64,000 bases of DNA from Leptoclinus maculatus. Its lineage: Eukaryota; Chordata; Actinopteri; Perciformes; Stichaeidae. The stretch is taken from NCBI GenBank assembly GCA_032191485.1, contig JAVDOI010000119.1, positions 62,001 to 126,000 of the forward strand, written 5' to 3'. Under the pieces are notes generated by a model. That model was given only the letters and a program-made list of their open reading frames with translations. It had not been told where the DNA came from and did not search any database. The number at the start of each line of letters is the position of its first letter. Position 1 is the stretch's first letter. The translations under genes were made by a program, and so were the position numbers. This document shows positions 21,886 to 33,588 of the stretch, in pieces.

Positions 21886-23976
21886 CTATGCTCTGGGTGG
21901 CACCTTTCTGTGTTCTCCCTCCGGACTTTCAACAGCGTAATGTGAGGAGTAAAAACTCTCTTTACGCTCCATCTTCATTGAGTCCATGCTAGTCAGGCTC
22001 TGCAGATTGAGTATCTGTCTCAGCTTCTGTCTGAAATCCTTGCAAGCAAAGTAGTAAATGAACGGATCGAGGCAGCTGTTCAGGCAACTGAAACAGAGAG
22101 ACAGTTTGTAGGCCATGTAGATAGACTGCTTGTAGAAGAGTCTCAGCACCGTGTGAGTCAACAGGAGGATGTTGTTGGGCATGAAGCAGACGGTGAACGC
22201 CAGGAGGACGATGAAGGCCAGACGTATGGCTCTCTTTTTCTGGGCTGTCTTGGAATCGCTGGCCAGTTTGCGTATGACACTGACATAGCAGAATGTTGTG
22301 ACACAGAAAGGGAAGAGGAAGAGGACGAACACCATGCTGAAGAGAAAGGCCGCCCAGGCAGACAAGCTCGGGAGCATGTCTTTCTTCAGCACGTCAAAGC
22401 ATGTGGTAATCCCGAGTTCCTGAATTTCAAAGGTCAGGTCTGTGGTCATCAGCGGATACAGTACGCTCAGGACCACGCCCCACATGAGGAGGCAGCTGAA
22501 GACAGCGATGGACTTCCGAATCCTGGTCTGCCTGAACCATATGGGCCTGACGATGCCCAGGTAGCGGTCAATTCCGATGGCCATCATGGTCAGAATGGAA
22601 CAGTACATGTTGGTGTAGAAGACAAGGGTCATGATGCTGTGGGTGGATACATAGAAGAAGAGGGTTTTAGTCAATCACTGGTTAAAGCACAAAGAAAGAT
22701 GAGAAGATCAATACCACTCTCCTATTTGTCTGATTGATATATAGCCACAGGCAGCAGTCGGGTAGCTTAGCTTAGCATTAAGACAGGAAACAGAGGGTGA
22801 AAGCTAGCCCGGCCCTGTCCACTCCAAAACTAAGAAAATACACCTGCCAGCACTTCTCACAAACGTTTGGTTCTTGTATGAATTTAACAAAGTGTCAAAA
22901 CGAGCAGTTGGTGATAGTGACATCAAGGAGTCACCGTGAGGCCGCCAGGCAACCAGTGGAGACTGGAGAAATCACCGCCATAGGCTGTACATAAGTGGAC
23001 ATAGTCATTGTGACTTCCCCCATTTGTTTGTGGACTACGGTTTAAAAGCCTAGAGTTTGGCATTTTGGCCGTTGCCATCTTGGATTTTGGTCATCGCCAT
23101 CTTGTTTTTTTTGCAACCAGTAAACAAAAGGGGCCACGGAGTAGTGACGCCGTGGTAGAGACCTTCTTATACACAGTCTCTATGGTCTGTTTGACTCTAA
23201 ATGGACCATAATGTACTAAATGAACATCATGCTGTATTGAAGAAGACTTGAAACTAGAGATTGAGACCATAAACTCATGTTTACAATGTTTACTGAGGTA
23301 ATAAATCAAGAGAGAAGTAGAGTCATTTTCTCATAGACTTCTATACAAACAATAGGAGAGAGAATGCAAGTTTAAGGCACTTCAGCATTGACTTCACTTT
23401 TCTGAACCGGAGGTTGCCGCCCGATCATATTGAGCGAACAAACATAAGAGTGATATCGATCTTCTCATTCATTTCTTGGCAAGACAGCAAACAAGTGTTC
23501 TTCCCTAAATGTCAAACTATTCCAACTGGTGGACTGTGGATGTACACTGAATAGCTGTGAAAATAACAAAATATTACAAGGCCAACAGGTTCAAACAACA
23601 CGTTCTCTCAAATTTCTGTGGATTTCTGTTGAAGACACCCCGTATCAATACTTCAACATCGTCACTGCAGTTATAACGAGTACCTGCACATCTTGGGTCC
23701 CAGGGTCCAGTGGTATCCTTGGAGCTGGTAGGCGATCTGAAAGGGCAGCGCGGCGCCGAGGGCCAAGTCGGTGAGGGTGAGATTAATCATGAAGATGATG
23801 GAGGGGGTCTTGGGGGAGGTGCGGAAGATGAGGAGCCACATGGAGAGGCCATTTCCTGTCAGGTTAACGGCAGTGACGATCATGTAGATGACAGAGATGG
23901 CAACGCTGGCGTTTACATTCAGGAATAAGGCCCGGGTGGTGTTGTCTAGCTTGAAGCTGCTGGAATTCCCCTTCAT
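21886..23976 (-). CDS. p2ry8: P2ry8, class A G-protein-coupled receptor
   Basis: Two coding exons (minus): 23684-23976 and 21886-22636, 1,044 nt, 347 aa (human P2RY8 about 359). I chose the ATG giving MKGNSSS because two splice-acceptor-like CAGs lie just upstream of it. N-terminal sequons NSS, NTT and NAS are present. Seven hydrophobic segments are visible. DRY is at 121-123, the conserved Cys before TM3 is just ahead of the intron, and DPFIYYF replaces the NPxxY core in TM7, as is usual in this subfamily. The tail is Ser/basic-rich. In mammals P2RY8 couples to G-alpha-13, responds to S-geranylgeranyl-glutathione and confines B cells to germinal centres. The adjacency to asmtl matches human pseudoautosomal region 1. 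The intron splits a Ser codon at the start of TM3 without changing alignment to the family. P2RY10 or GPR174 relatives are less likely given TM4-TM5 wording (ALGIxTCFDVLK type) and synteny. Confidence 0.92.
22745..22935. repeat. Degenerate SINE-like repeat in p2ry8 intron
   Basis: Phrases GTAGCTTAGCTTAGCATTAA, GACAGGAAACAGAGGG and AAAATACACCTGCCAGCAC match a very common teleost repeat. Class assignment is from memory. Confidence 0.6.
22979..23345. repeat. Dispersed repeat copy 2 (ATAGACTGTATATAAG family)
   Basis: Starts ATAGGCTGTACATAAG. It contains the TTTGTGGACTACGGTTT core, CCATCTTGGATTTTGG and GTGACGCCGTGG, then an inverted end TTCTTATACACAGTCTCTAT near 23164-23183. The following 160 bp (TGGACCATAATGTACTAAAT through TCATAGACTTCTATAC) is also shared with the 55300-55727 copy, so the full element is longer than the piece at 6724. 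Confidence 0.8.
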
Positions 23977-24033
23977 GACTGGATGGGAACGGGTTCCTAT
24001 CACCTGTGAGAGATCACCTGTGGTTAGAGGCAT

Positions 24034-25590
24034 GTGCTGCAGTGGTTGTTTTTCTTAGAAAAAAAAACTGGAGCAGCATTAGAAAAAAAAACTGGAGCAG
24101 CATCATACGTCTTCATTTATCTATGGCATGCAACTGGTTTGTAATATTTTAATGAAAAAGCATAAAACATCAGCCGACATACAATTAAAATGAAATAAAA
24201 AAATGATAAACCTAGTCTAAAGTGACACGTTTGCAATCTTCCCCCTCTTTGAATGTGCAGAAGTGATTGATCTAAAAGGTGTGAAACAGACACTTTACGC
24301 ACTCTCATAAGAACTCCATTACTCTGTGTTGTTGTTTGCGTGCGAGCAGCACATGTTTCGGGCTGAGTCTTCACACAGGAAAAGAGCATGATTGATTTGC
24401 GGTGAAGAGTACCAACTGCCGCTGTGGTTTAGCTGGTGTAGCATCGACACCTGAAAATGTTATGGGGAGTAGACTCGCAACTGTCGATGATTATATCGTC
24501 GAAGGCCCAACTGAACTTTATTTTCGTGCCAAGAGAAAGTGAACACTTCAACATAGTAAGCAATAGGCTACACGTGGTGGTGGTGGTGGTGGTGGTGGTG
24601 GGGGACAGTTGCCACAAAAATCCCTGAGACACTGCAAGTTGTGCTGTAAACCATGCAATGGAAAGTACCCACTACTACAGCAAGGATCAGGATGACAATA
24701 ACGGTGACACATTTCTGATACATCAGAAAACACAATGTACTCCAATAATGACAATTAGCAAACTGAGACTTTGGGGTTATGATGAGTTTTTCTTTTATAA
24801 AAGTAACAGAAATGTTGTCAACTAAATAACTTGTTAATAGTTTGTTTTGCTTATTTATTCTCCCTCCCCTCTGCTTTCAAGGTGTTGTAACAAAGCATTT
24901 CTTTAACCCATGCATACTCATGCTGTGACGTTTTTACACTTACACAACATATTTACGAGTGTGTGCAGTCAGGCATGTCGCGTGCTATTGTATGTTCACT
25001 ATACTGATGTTGTACCTTAGATCTAAGTCACATGTTTAGCTCTTGGCCACTGGGTGTTGTTTGTGTTTATTTCATTTCATTTATTACACTATATTTATCC
25101 CGTTACGGGGGGAATGTGTCTCTGCATTTGACCCATCCCTGTATACAGGGAGCAGTGGGCTGCCAATGACAGGCGCCCGGGGAGCTGTTAGTTTATGTGT
25201 TTAAACGCTGAATACAAAAAATGAATTTAAATAAATAAATACATGTTGCGGTAACCCTTCACTTCTTCTTTTGACTCACGATAAAGTCACTGAGCACATT
25301 TAGGAACAACACGTTGGCCACAGTGACTTTGTTGATGAGTTAAAAGCATGCGTAGTAATAGTAAATATTAAGCAACCGACACACGGAGCCGTGGAGGCCG
25401 ATTTGGAGTCAATATTTAAAAATGTGAAAGTATACATATTTTCTCAAGGTTAGCACCTGTCCTAAAAAATCTCAGTGAAAGTTAGTCAAACACTCACCTA
25501 CGAAACACGGAGGCAGACGAAACAAGAGGCAGGTATGGGATTAGGTCGTGTCGGTTGAAGACAAAGGTACAGATAATGTGACTGCTGAGG
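24034..25590. other. Upstream of p2ry8, no coding gene seen
   Basis: Contains a 26-bp direct duplication near 24057-24110, a GGT microsatellite at 24575-24605, and a degenerate fish repeat at about 25060-25190 (TGCATTTGACCCATCC, GGAGCAGTGGGCTGCC). A minus-strand donor TTTCGTAG/GTGAGTG near 25498 could close a non-coding p2ry8 exon, but nothing confirms it. Confidence 0.5.
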
Positions 25591-25616
25591 AAATGAGATT
25601 TGATTGTGTTACAGTG

Positions 25617-25711
<95 letters not shown>

Positions 25712-25745
25712 GAGAGGAAATGAGATTTGATTGTGTTACAGTGCC

Positions 25746-25816
<71 letters not shown>
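25590..25816. repeat. Duplicated GA microsatellite
   Basis: Two GA tracts (about 25618-25716 and 25746-25816) are each preceded by the same phrase GAAATGAGATTTGATTGTGT TACAGTGCCA, so a segment of roughly 127 bp including the tract was duplicated. Confidence 0.9.
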
Positions 25817-25822
<6 letters not shown>

Positions 25823-25829
25823 GGATCAT

Positions 25830-27355
25830 GTGATAATCTCCATCCTACCAACTGCAGTTAACGCTTCAGATTCAGTGTTAAAATGTCTGAGCTCTCCACG
25901 CCTTCACAGCATGGAGAGCTCACATCTACTCATCATGATGATTTGCATGGTTGCTTAATACCTTTATGAATTATCTCTATGTCTAAAGCAATAGTGCTGT
26001 TAAAAAGTGTTGGGAGTGACGTGGGAAAGACTGTTACTTTCACTTTTACTCAGTCAGTCATATCACCGCTGTGATTTACTAGGAAGAGAAACCAGAGTGA
26101 CGTCACATAGTAACACCTGTGAGATTGAATTGGATTGAATGAAGATTATTAAATATTTCTGAACCATACTCAACTCGATGCTCAAACTCACACACATACA
26201 ACCCCTCGCTCACGAGATACACGAGAGGCGAGGATGTGTTCTTATGCAGCTGGCTTCCTGTTGATTATAACAGTTCTGCTTTATTTCGGTGACATTGTCA
26301 GAGGGGCTGTCTGTGAGATTAGGGTTAATCTCATTTTAAGGTCTGCCTTCAGTAGCATCAATGAGACACCTAGCATGTGTACACCCACTGATGCTAAGAT
26401 GCCGCTACATATCCATGCGTGTTCGCACATTGACAACTATAATTGACTCATATCTGCCATTTGTAAATGTGTATGCTGGGCGGTGCTGGAGACAAACGCT
26501 GACTCACCCAAACTGTCAAAAGGACTGAAACGCTGATTTGCTGTCTTATAACGGTACAAGAACTTTATTTTCTCACAACTTCAAGAAAGAGAGAAAGAAC
26601 GATACAAGAGGTATGATAGACAAATGTTAGCTGGTGTGCAAAAACAATATAAGGCTTATTCAACAGACACATTACTGTATCAATACTTGTGGCTGTTTGA
26701 TTTATTATGAATTGACAGTATTGATAGAAAACAATGCACACATTATAGAAAACAAATTGTTTTCATTGATCTGTGTCAAACTTTGCAACTTTACATTTTA
26801 TTTCTAGTAAATGCTTTATATATACGTAGAGAACGTGTTCTTCCTGGCTCATGGGTGGTTATGTACAAAGCTTTGCTCACAAAACAAAAAATCTTTTGTT
26901 GGATGACACCGCAGAATAAGATGGAATAAAAAACGAGGAAAAAGCGGAAAAACATTGTTGTGTTTTTATCAATAATAACTCTGATCCCCACTCATTCGCT
27001 CACCTCTACACACAAAAATACACACAGGATTTCATCTGTGACATTTTCTACATCAAATGTTTGTAAGTTCTACTTACATTATATATCATTTTGATAAAAT
27101 CTATAGGATTATTTAAAACATCCAGGTTCAGGGGAGTCTACAAAGGCTTGGTAACAAGGTCTGCTGCAGAGGGTGAGGTCATGGTTTCACCAGACAGTCG
27201 ATGACGGATACGACAGGAGAGCTGCCTCTTACAGGGACACACTTCAGATGACCAAAAGGAAGGACACGGGACTGTCTGACACCGACTGGTTGTGCTATCA
27301 TTAAGGTAACTATCATTATTATACCCGCCGGGAGACTATGTATTGGGTGGCGTGC

Positions 27356-27388
<33 letters not shown>

Positions 27389-28314
27389 TGAGCATCTCTG
27401 TGTCTGTCCACGGCTAATCTTGCGTACTGCTGGATCTATTAGCCTAATGTTTGTTGTGCTCATTTATGACTGTAGGCCTAAGGACCTCTCGTGGTTGCAG
27501 TGATTCAGTTTTCTGTTTATGTATGTACTGTATGTACTGCATGTATACATGTAGGTATCTACTGCATGTATGTACTGCATGCATGTATGCATGTACGAGC
27601 TCTGACTACTACGGAGCGTGTCTTCTTCTGTTGGTAGCAGGGGAGCTAGTTAGCTGTTAGCAGCCGGTGGGAGTCCTCTACTGTGTTTGGCTGACAGAGC
27701 TAGCAGCTACAGAACTAAACACACAGCAGGACTACAGGACACTGGAGTTTCTGTTCAGAGGAAGCTTTAAACAGTCGACATGAAGCGTTACACAGTAAAC
27801 TACAGTTCAGCTGCACCGAGCCGGTGCAGACAGCTGTCTGGATTAAAATAAGAGCCTATCTGTTGCGTGAGACGTGCGAGTGAAAAAAGTGTCTGAAGCG
27901 CTTGGGGGTCAAGACGGGGGAGCAAGTGTGGTTTTTCATTCAACCAGCACTGGTCGGTGCAGAAACACCAGCCGAGATCTGCACTTTTTTAGTTCGCCCT
28001 GTTCTTAGTATTTTTCTCATGGTTCATTCCGAGGATTCTTTGAACACTAAACAGTGAGACAAAATATTTAGTGAGTACTTAAAATGTTCATGCTCCAGCG
28101 AAACTAAAACCGTGACCAACATTCACAGCTTTGTTGCCTGTTACACCTAAAACAGATGCAAACGATTAAAAGATTAGTTTGCTTTTGAAGTGCCTTTCTC
28201 CCTCAATGGGCTATATATTGTTAAAAGCTCAATGATAACCTGTCAAATCTGCCCCCATCAGATTAGGCTGAATAGGCTATTTCTATTGTTTTGTATTATA
28301 AACATCCAGACTGC
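25830..28314. other. Intergenic between p2ry8 and upf3a
   Basis: No gene seen. A GT microsatellite lies at 27356-27386 and a TGTA/TGCATGTA-rich patch at 27520-27598. Positions 27640-27860 read like part of a dispersed repeat (GGAAGCTTTAAACAGTCGAC), but I cannot place its family. Confidence 0.55.
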
Positions 28315-31300
28315 TCACTGTTCATCTTTGCTCTTCTCAAATCCCTTCTCCAGGCCCGTTGCCATAGCGACCGCCTCATAGCAGTGCTCCGTCCCGGGTT
28401 CGGGGGAGTGGCCCGCAGGGACGCAGTCGTAGCCTTTGCCAGCTGAGCTCATGCGCTTCCTGTTGCGTGCGCCGGGCTGATAGAGCTGCATGGCTGGACG
28501 GTCCTGCAGGGAGACAAGAGAGCAGGGACATGGGAGAGACAAGCAGCACACATTTTGAATATACAAATAATATATATATATATATACTATGTACATGTAT
28601 ATGTATACACACACACACACACACACACACACTTATTAATCTTCTTTACCCGCTTATTCACGAGTCACACAGGGCTGAAGTGTATCCCAGCATGCACTGG
28701 GGCCGGCAGGTACAGAAAACAGCCTTTTCAACGTTCAAATGCTCTTCCGCATGTACATCAGTAAGTGAACGCACCGTAGAATAACGACGACCGGATTAAG
28801 TGTGTTACATACACCCTTTGTTTAATGCCAATAGTCTGATCTGTAACATTTTCTTTGTAATGTTTATTTTTTAACATTTATTCATCCATCCTTGAATGAT
28901 TAGCACTGATAACTTGTTGGAGCACCAGACGCTCTGTGAGCCATCTCCACTAAAATGTATCCTTACGAGCTATTTAGGGTCTCATGTTCACCTGAGTTCC
29001 TGTTTTTTTTGGGGGGGGGGGGGGGGGGGGGCATTATGTTTTGGGGTTGTCAGTCCCGTTTTAGTGACCGCAATATCTCAGGGACGTATTAGGCACAAAC
29101 GTCCACCTGGACTCAAGGACGAGCTGATACGATTTTGGTGGTCAAAGGTCAATGTGGCCTGAATTCATATGATTATTATGACAATTTCAGACATATGTCC
29201 ACTAGGATAAAATGATGACATTTTGGACAGACGTGGGTATATAGTGCAACTTTCTTGTAGACTGAAGCCAAGAATCAAACCCTGCACCTCGTAGTCGTGA
29301 CATTAAATGTCACGTCAATAGAAAACCTTTTCTTTTGACGTGACATTTAAAGAGATAAGCGTACGCGGTTAAGCTATCCCTACGCCGGCATCAAGGCATG
29401 AAAGAGACTCTGACACAAATACACTGAAAGTTAAGAAACAAGATTTCTCGGAACTGATGATTATCATCTGTAAAAAAAACAAACACACATCAACAAACAT
29501 CTGAGACACAGTTACACGTAATTGGGTGTCACCTTCCCCCCCATCTCATGCTCACCTTCTCGCTCACCTTGTTTCGGAGGCGTTCCTTCCTGTTACCCAG
29601 GTCCTCCCTGTCCTCCTTTCCCAGTTTGTCTCCCCCGTCGGGGCAGTAGGAATAGCCATGATGGTGCCCCTCTTTCTTGGCTCGGTCCTGGCAGTAGCCC
29701 TTCCCCCATTTGGTCTCGTCTTTGCGCCGCATGAACTTGTCAAACTCGTAGTGGTGCCGCTGCCGTTTCCTCTCCTCGTCCTTCCCCCGGTGATCCTTAT
29801 CCCTCTGTCTGCGGCCGTGCTGCTCTCTCTGCTCCTTGTCGCTCTCAGGCTGACCCCTAGTGGTCAGACACCACATAACGCCAGGGTTACACAGGCCCGG
29901 TAGCAGATCACAGTCAGATGTGTGTTTCTTTCTACCATCAAATATAGATGTACATTCAAATTTAAAATCATTTTAGTTTTAGATGATGGCTGTCCAACAC
30001 AGTAGTGCTGAGTAGACTGAGCTAGTAATGAGCCTAAGGCTTTTATTTCAAGTAATTTGAGAAGTTTACAGCTATTAAGAAAGCTGAAAAGTAAGATTTA
30101 GATGTAAACAAAGCATCTTTATTATGACAGTAAAGAATGGTTCATATAGCCTACGTCACGCATGCTCATATCAATCAGAAAACCTTGATAAAATCCCAAA
30201 AGTGCAAAACCAAAAGTCATTAGGAACTAAGCCTCTGAGGGAAAGACCACATCTGAATGAAGGCTGTTCCATAAAGTCATATCTCAAAATGATTGAGTGA
30301 ACCAGAACATGAGGCCAAACGAAAAAACTGAGGCGAGAATAGAACGACAGGTACCTACAGTTACTTCAGCTGGTGCATGGAAGCTTGCACATTTGGACAC
30401 TTTTCAGAACTGAACTTTTACTTTTTATTTAGCCATGTATTTGTTACAACTAGTCTGTTTACTTACTATGCATTTTGCTTGCATTGACTGAAATGAGCTG
30501 TCGTATCTAGTTTACTGCACAGACAAGTTTCACCAGTTGGCAGAAATACTTTCACATCCATTAAAGGAATTTTGAGTGGGCTTTATTCTCCATCTTATGC
30601 CACATTAATTGACATTCTATCCTCTTCATACGGGGTGCCGTCGCCCCACACTCCTACTTCCAACCTCTTCAATAGAGAACTGGTTAAAAACATGAGCAGT
30701 AGATACACTCACTGAGAGGTGGACTTGTTTCTGCAGCCTAAGTGTGCTTGAATGTCCTGAATGTAGAGTGCTAACAGATCTGGAATAAGGTCCATCTCAC
30801 ACAATGCCCCCACGATCCTTACTTTTCTTTGGGGTCCTTGGACTTCGTTTGTCCTCCAGCTTTCTCCCATTTGCATCTGTCCGTCTCCCCGACGTCACTT
30901 TTGTCCTTCATTCGGTCTGAATCCACGTCGTCGTCCCTGTCGCTCTTCTTCAGGAGCTGGATATGCAGATACAAAAAGAAACAATTCCATTATTGCATGC
31001 TACTGCACCATCCACGAACAAATGAGTGTCTAAGTGACGGAGCGTCACCTTGATTTTGATGTCTTTATCGGACAGTTTCCTCTGCTTCTCCGCTTCCTTC
31101 CGTTTGCGTCTCTCCTCCTCCCGCCGCTTCCTCTTCTCCTCCTCCCTTTGTCGTTTCTTTTCCAGCTCCCTCCTTCTCCTCTCCTCCCTCTTCTCCTCTC
31201 TTATTCTCTGCGAGAAGAGATGTGGCAGGTTAAAGAGAGGATTGTTCAAAGCAGTTTGTCAAGTAATTTCTTTTCATTCAAGTAATTGTCATTTCTCACC

Positions 31301-32657
31301 TGTTTCTCGATTTTCTTATTTTTGATGTACTCCAACAGTGGCGTTGTCCGTTTGGCTGAAATCGATCAAGGGAGGAAATGTTTTTTTAGACAAGTAGACA
31401 GAAGTATTTCTTTGAACCCATATCAACCTGAACCTTGATCTTTATGGTCCTGTACCTATGAGCTCCCTGGTCTTGGCCTCTATCTCTCCCAGCAGAGTCT
31501 CCGGGTTGGCCATAGACTTCTCCTCATCACAGGAGTAATTCTCCAAGAACCGCTTGTACTCTGGGTCTGAATGGGGTTTAAGATCCAGAATGAGTGTACA
31601 ATATGGTGTGATGTCTATGTCTGTGTCTGTCAGGATATTTTCTTTTGTATCTGTATTTCAGCACCTTCTTCAATGCTCCCGGCTTTGGCATCTTTCTTTT
31701 TCAGCTTCTTCTTGGAGATTTTCTGGAAGGGGGCAAACTCCACCACGGCAGGATACTCTTGGCCTGAGCAAATATTGAAATAAAAAGGCAGCTCGTCATA
31801 TAACAGACGTCCACAATCAAACAGTAACGACGGCAACAAAAGCTCTAAAGCTGCCCATTAAATCCAGCCTGCAGCTGTAAAACAAACATATCTTGTTTTC
31901 ATTCGATACGGCAGAATACGTTGCGCTGTGTGTCGTGGCCGACGAAGCCTAACCGAGTGTAAAGGGAGAGAAATACCCTTGTTGTCGATGAAGACGTAGC
32001 CATCAAATCGGTCCCTGAACAGGAGGATATCTTCAGGGTTTTTGAAATTGACATACGCTCTGGAGAACAGGTGGGGGTAAAGACTGTGGACAGAGAGAAC
32101 GAGAGAGTCACAAACATTCACACGTAAGAAGAAGGCAATACGATGTGATATCACGCGCATCAATATAGCCGGTTACTGCTCGTTGATTGGATAAAACGGT
32201 TATCGTGAGTACCTTTGATCGGCCGGAAAGAACTCAAAATAGTCATAGGATGGGAGCGGACTGAGCTGCTCCTCCAGCTGCTCCTTTGACAGGTTAGGTG
32301 GAAGCCTTCGGATCACCACCTGCAATCAATCATTTATGTGTTATTTCCTCGGCTCAGCGGGAAGCACTTTGTTGGTAATTAAGATCATTAGGTTTCTCTC
32401 TCGAAAGATCGGCTCAAGGTTTTGACATCCGTTATTAAGATCTTGATTCCAGATCTCACAGGAACACATATCAGACAATGACACGAGGGGGGGAAAGCTC
32501 AGCGGGGGGTTAAAAACCAAGAAGTAGGGGAGCTTTGATAGTCAGACGGCATCATGAGAGACTGATGAGTCAGATATACTGAATGGTTTGCACCATTTTT
32601 CTCGTGCTCCACGCTCATGAAAAAGAGCATACTACAATTTGGCGGTTTATTGCTTCT

Positions 32658-32736
<79 letters not shown>

Positions 32737-33588
32737 TACTTTTATGGAAGTCCTAGACTAAACCGCTTGAGTATCCCTTTAACTCTCTGACCCTGCCAAT
32801 GGGCCGCTCTGATGCTGTGCAGGCAAACATTGCTCAAACACTCGGTGGTGAGGTGAAGTCATGTGACTTAGCTTTTAATACACACTTGACCTTTAACATA
32901 AGGATGGGACCAAGCTTCGAGTTTACAGATATGATTCTGACAGACTAGAATGCATTGTTAACCTGAAATATATTTTATTAACAGAAAATTGCAACAAAGA
33001 TAAAATAAGCATTTCGAAGCCATCACTTCGACTCTGTCAATGTTTTTGACTCCAATGCACTGTAATAAATACTATAAATTCTGGATGTTTTTTGCATTAT
33101 TCAGATACACATGACACCTTTGGATCTCTTTAGCTGCTGGGGAAATTAGGAGTAAGGATCCTAAAGGCGGGATTATGGCGCTTAAAATGTTGATGCAGCT
33201 TGTTGTAAAACATGGATGATGTAAGAATGCGGACTAGATTGGACACAGCGTCGCGTTTACGTCCAATAGAGTCTGAAATATGAAATAGTATTAGATCACA
33301 GGTCCGGCTGACAGGTCGTTTATTCTAGTCCGTCGTCGTCCTGTCGCTGTCCGCGGTGCTGAAATGATCACCGCCTCCCCTCCATGTCTGTCTTCCCCAC
33401 ACAGCGTATAAACAATGCGACACGTCGCTAACGCGCGGCCTACCCACCTTAGTGAAAACCTCTTTCTTCTCTTCTTTCTGCTTCAGGTTACCGGGAATGT
33501 TCTCCTGCTCCCTCGGGACGTCTCTGAACTGTATCTCCACGACGCTTTTCTCCTTGCCCGCGGTCATTTGGTCCTTTTCAGACCTCAT
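28315..33588 (-). CDS. upf3a: Upf3a, nonsense-mediated decay factor
   Basis: Ten coding exons (minus): 33448-33588, 32213-32319, 31977-32083, 31665-31763, 31456-31566, 31300-31355, 31049-31207, 30823-30956, 29568-29856, 28315-28503; 1,392 nt, 463 aa (human UPF3A about 476). The N terminus MRSEK is the UPF3A form. The UPF3 RRM-like domain that binds UPF2 runs from about residue 48 (VVIRRLPP) to VEFAPFQK near 124-131. A highly charged Arg/Glu coiled-coil-like region follows at about 208-260 (REEKREERRRRELEKKR), then a basic low-complexity stretch. The last exon begins with the exon-junction-complex binding motif DRPAMQLYQPGAR (about 402-414). It acts in the nucleus and cytoplasm, linking exon-junction complexes to UPF2/UPF1. 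Human UPF3A is next to CDC16 on 13q34, as here; UPF3B is the alternative but lacks that synteny and the MRSEK start. Confidence 0.94.
28560..28640. repeat. TA and CA microsatellites in upf3a intron
   Basis: A TA run near 28569-28586 is followed by a CA run at 28609-28632, in the intron before the last upf3a exon. Confidence 0.9.
29035..29270. repeat. Common teleost interspersed repeat in upf3a intron
   Basis: Phrases CAATATCTCAGGGACGTATT, GGCACAAACGTCCACCTGGA, TTTTGGTGGTCAAAGGTCAA and ATGATGACATTTTGGACA match a widespread percomorph repeat. A G run at 29010-29031 abuts it. Class uncertain. Confidence 0.65.
29303..29350. repeat. Hairpin, 16-bp perfect arms
   Basis: Arms 29303-29318 (TTAAATGTCACGTCAA) and 29335-29350 are exact reverse complements with a 16-nt loop. 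It is intronic in upf3a and too short and isolated to call a microRNA. Confidence 0.85.
32654..32733. repeat. CA microsatellite, about 78 bp
   Basis: Uninterrupted CA run in upf3a intron 1, between exons 32213-32319 and 33448-33588. Confidence 0.97.

Noticed and set aside
22153..22737. 194-codon plus-strand ORF
   Set aside because: It is the antisense shadow of the p2ry8 seven-helix exon.
24418..24490. tRNA or tRNA-derived SINE (A-box-like TAGCTGGTGTAGC)
   Set aside because: No cloverleaf could be drawn and the B-box is poor.
25494..25958. ORFs of repeating Ser-Leu or Arg-Glu
   Set aside because: These are translations of the GA microsatellite.
32499..32732. ORFs of repeating Cys-Val or Thr-His (also near 28376, 27179, 49585, 62454)
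   Set aside because: These are translations of CA/GT microsatellites.
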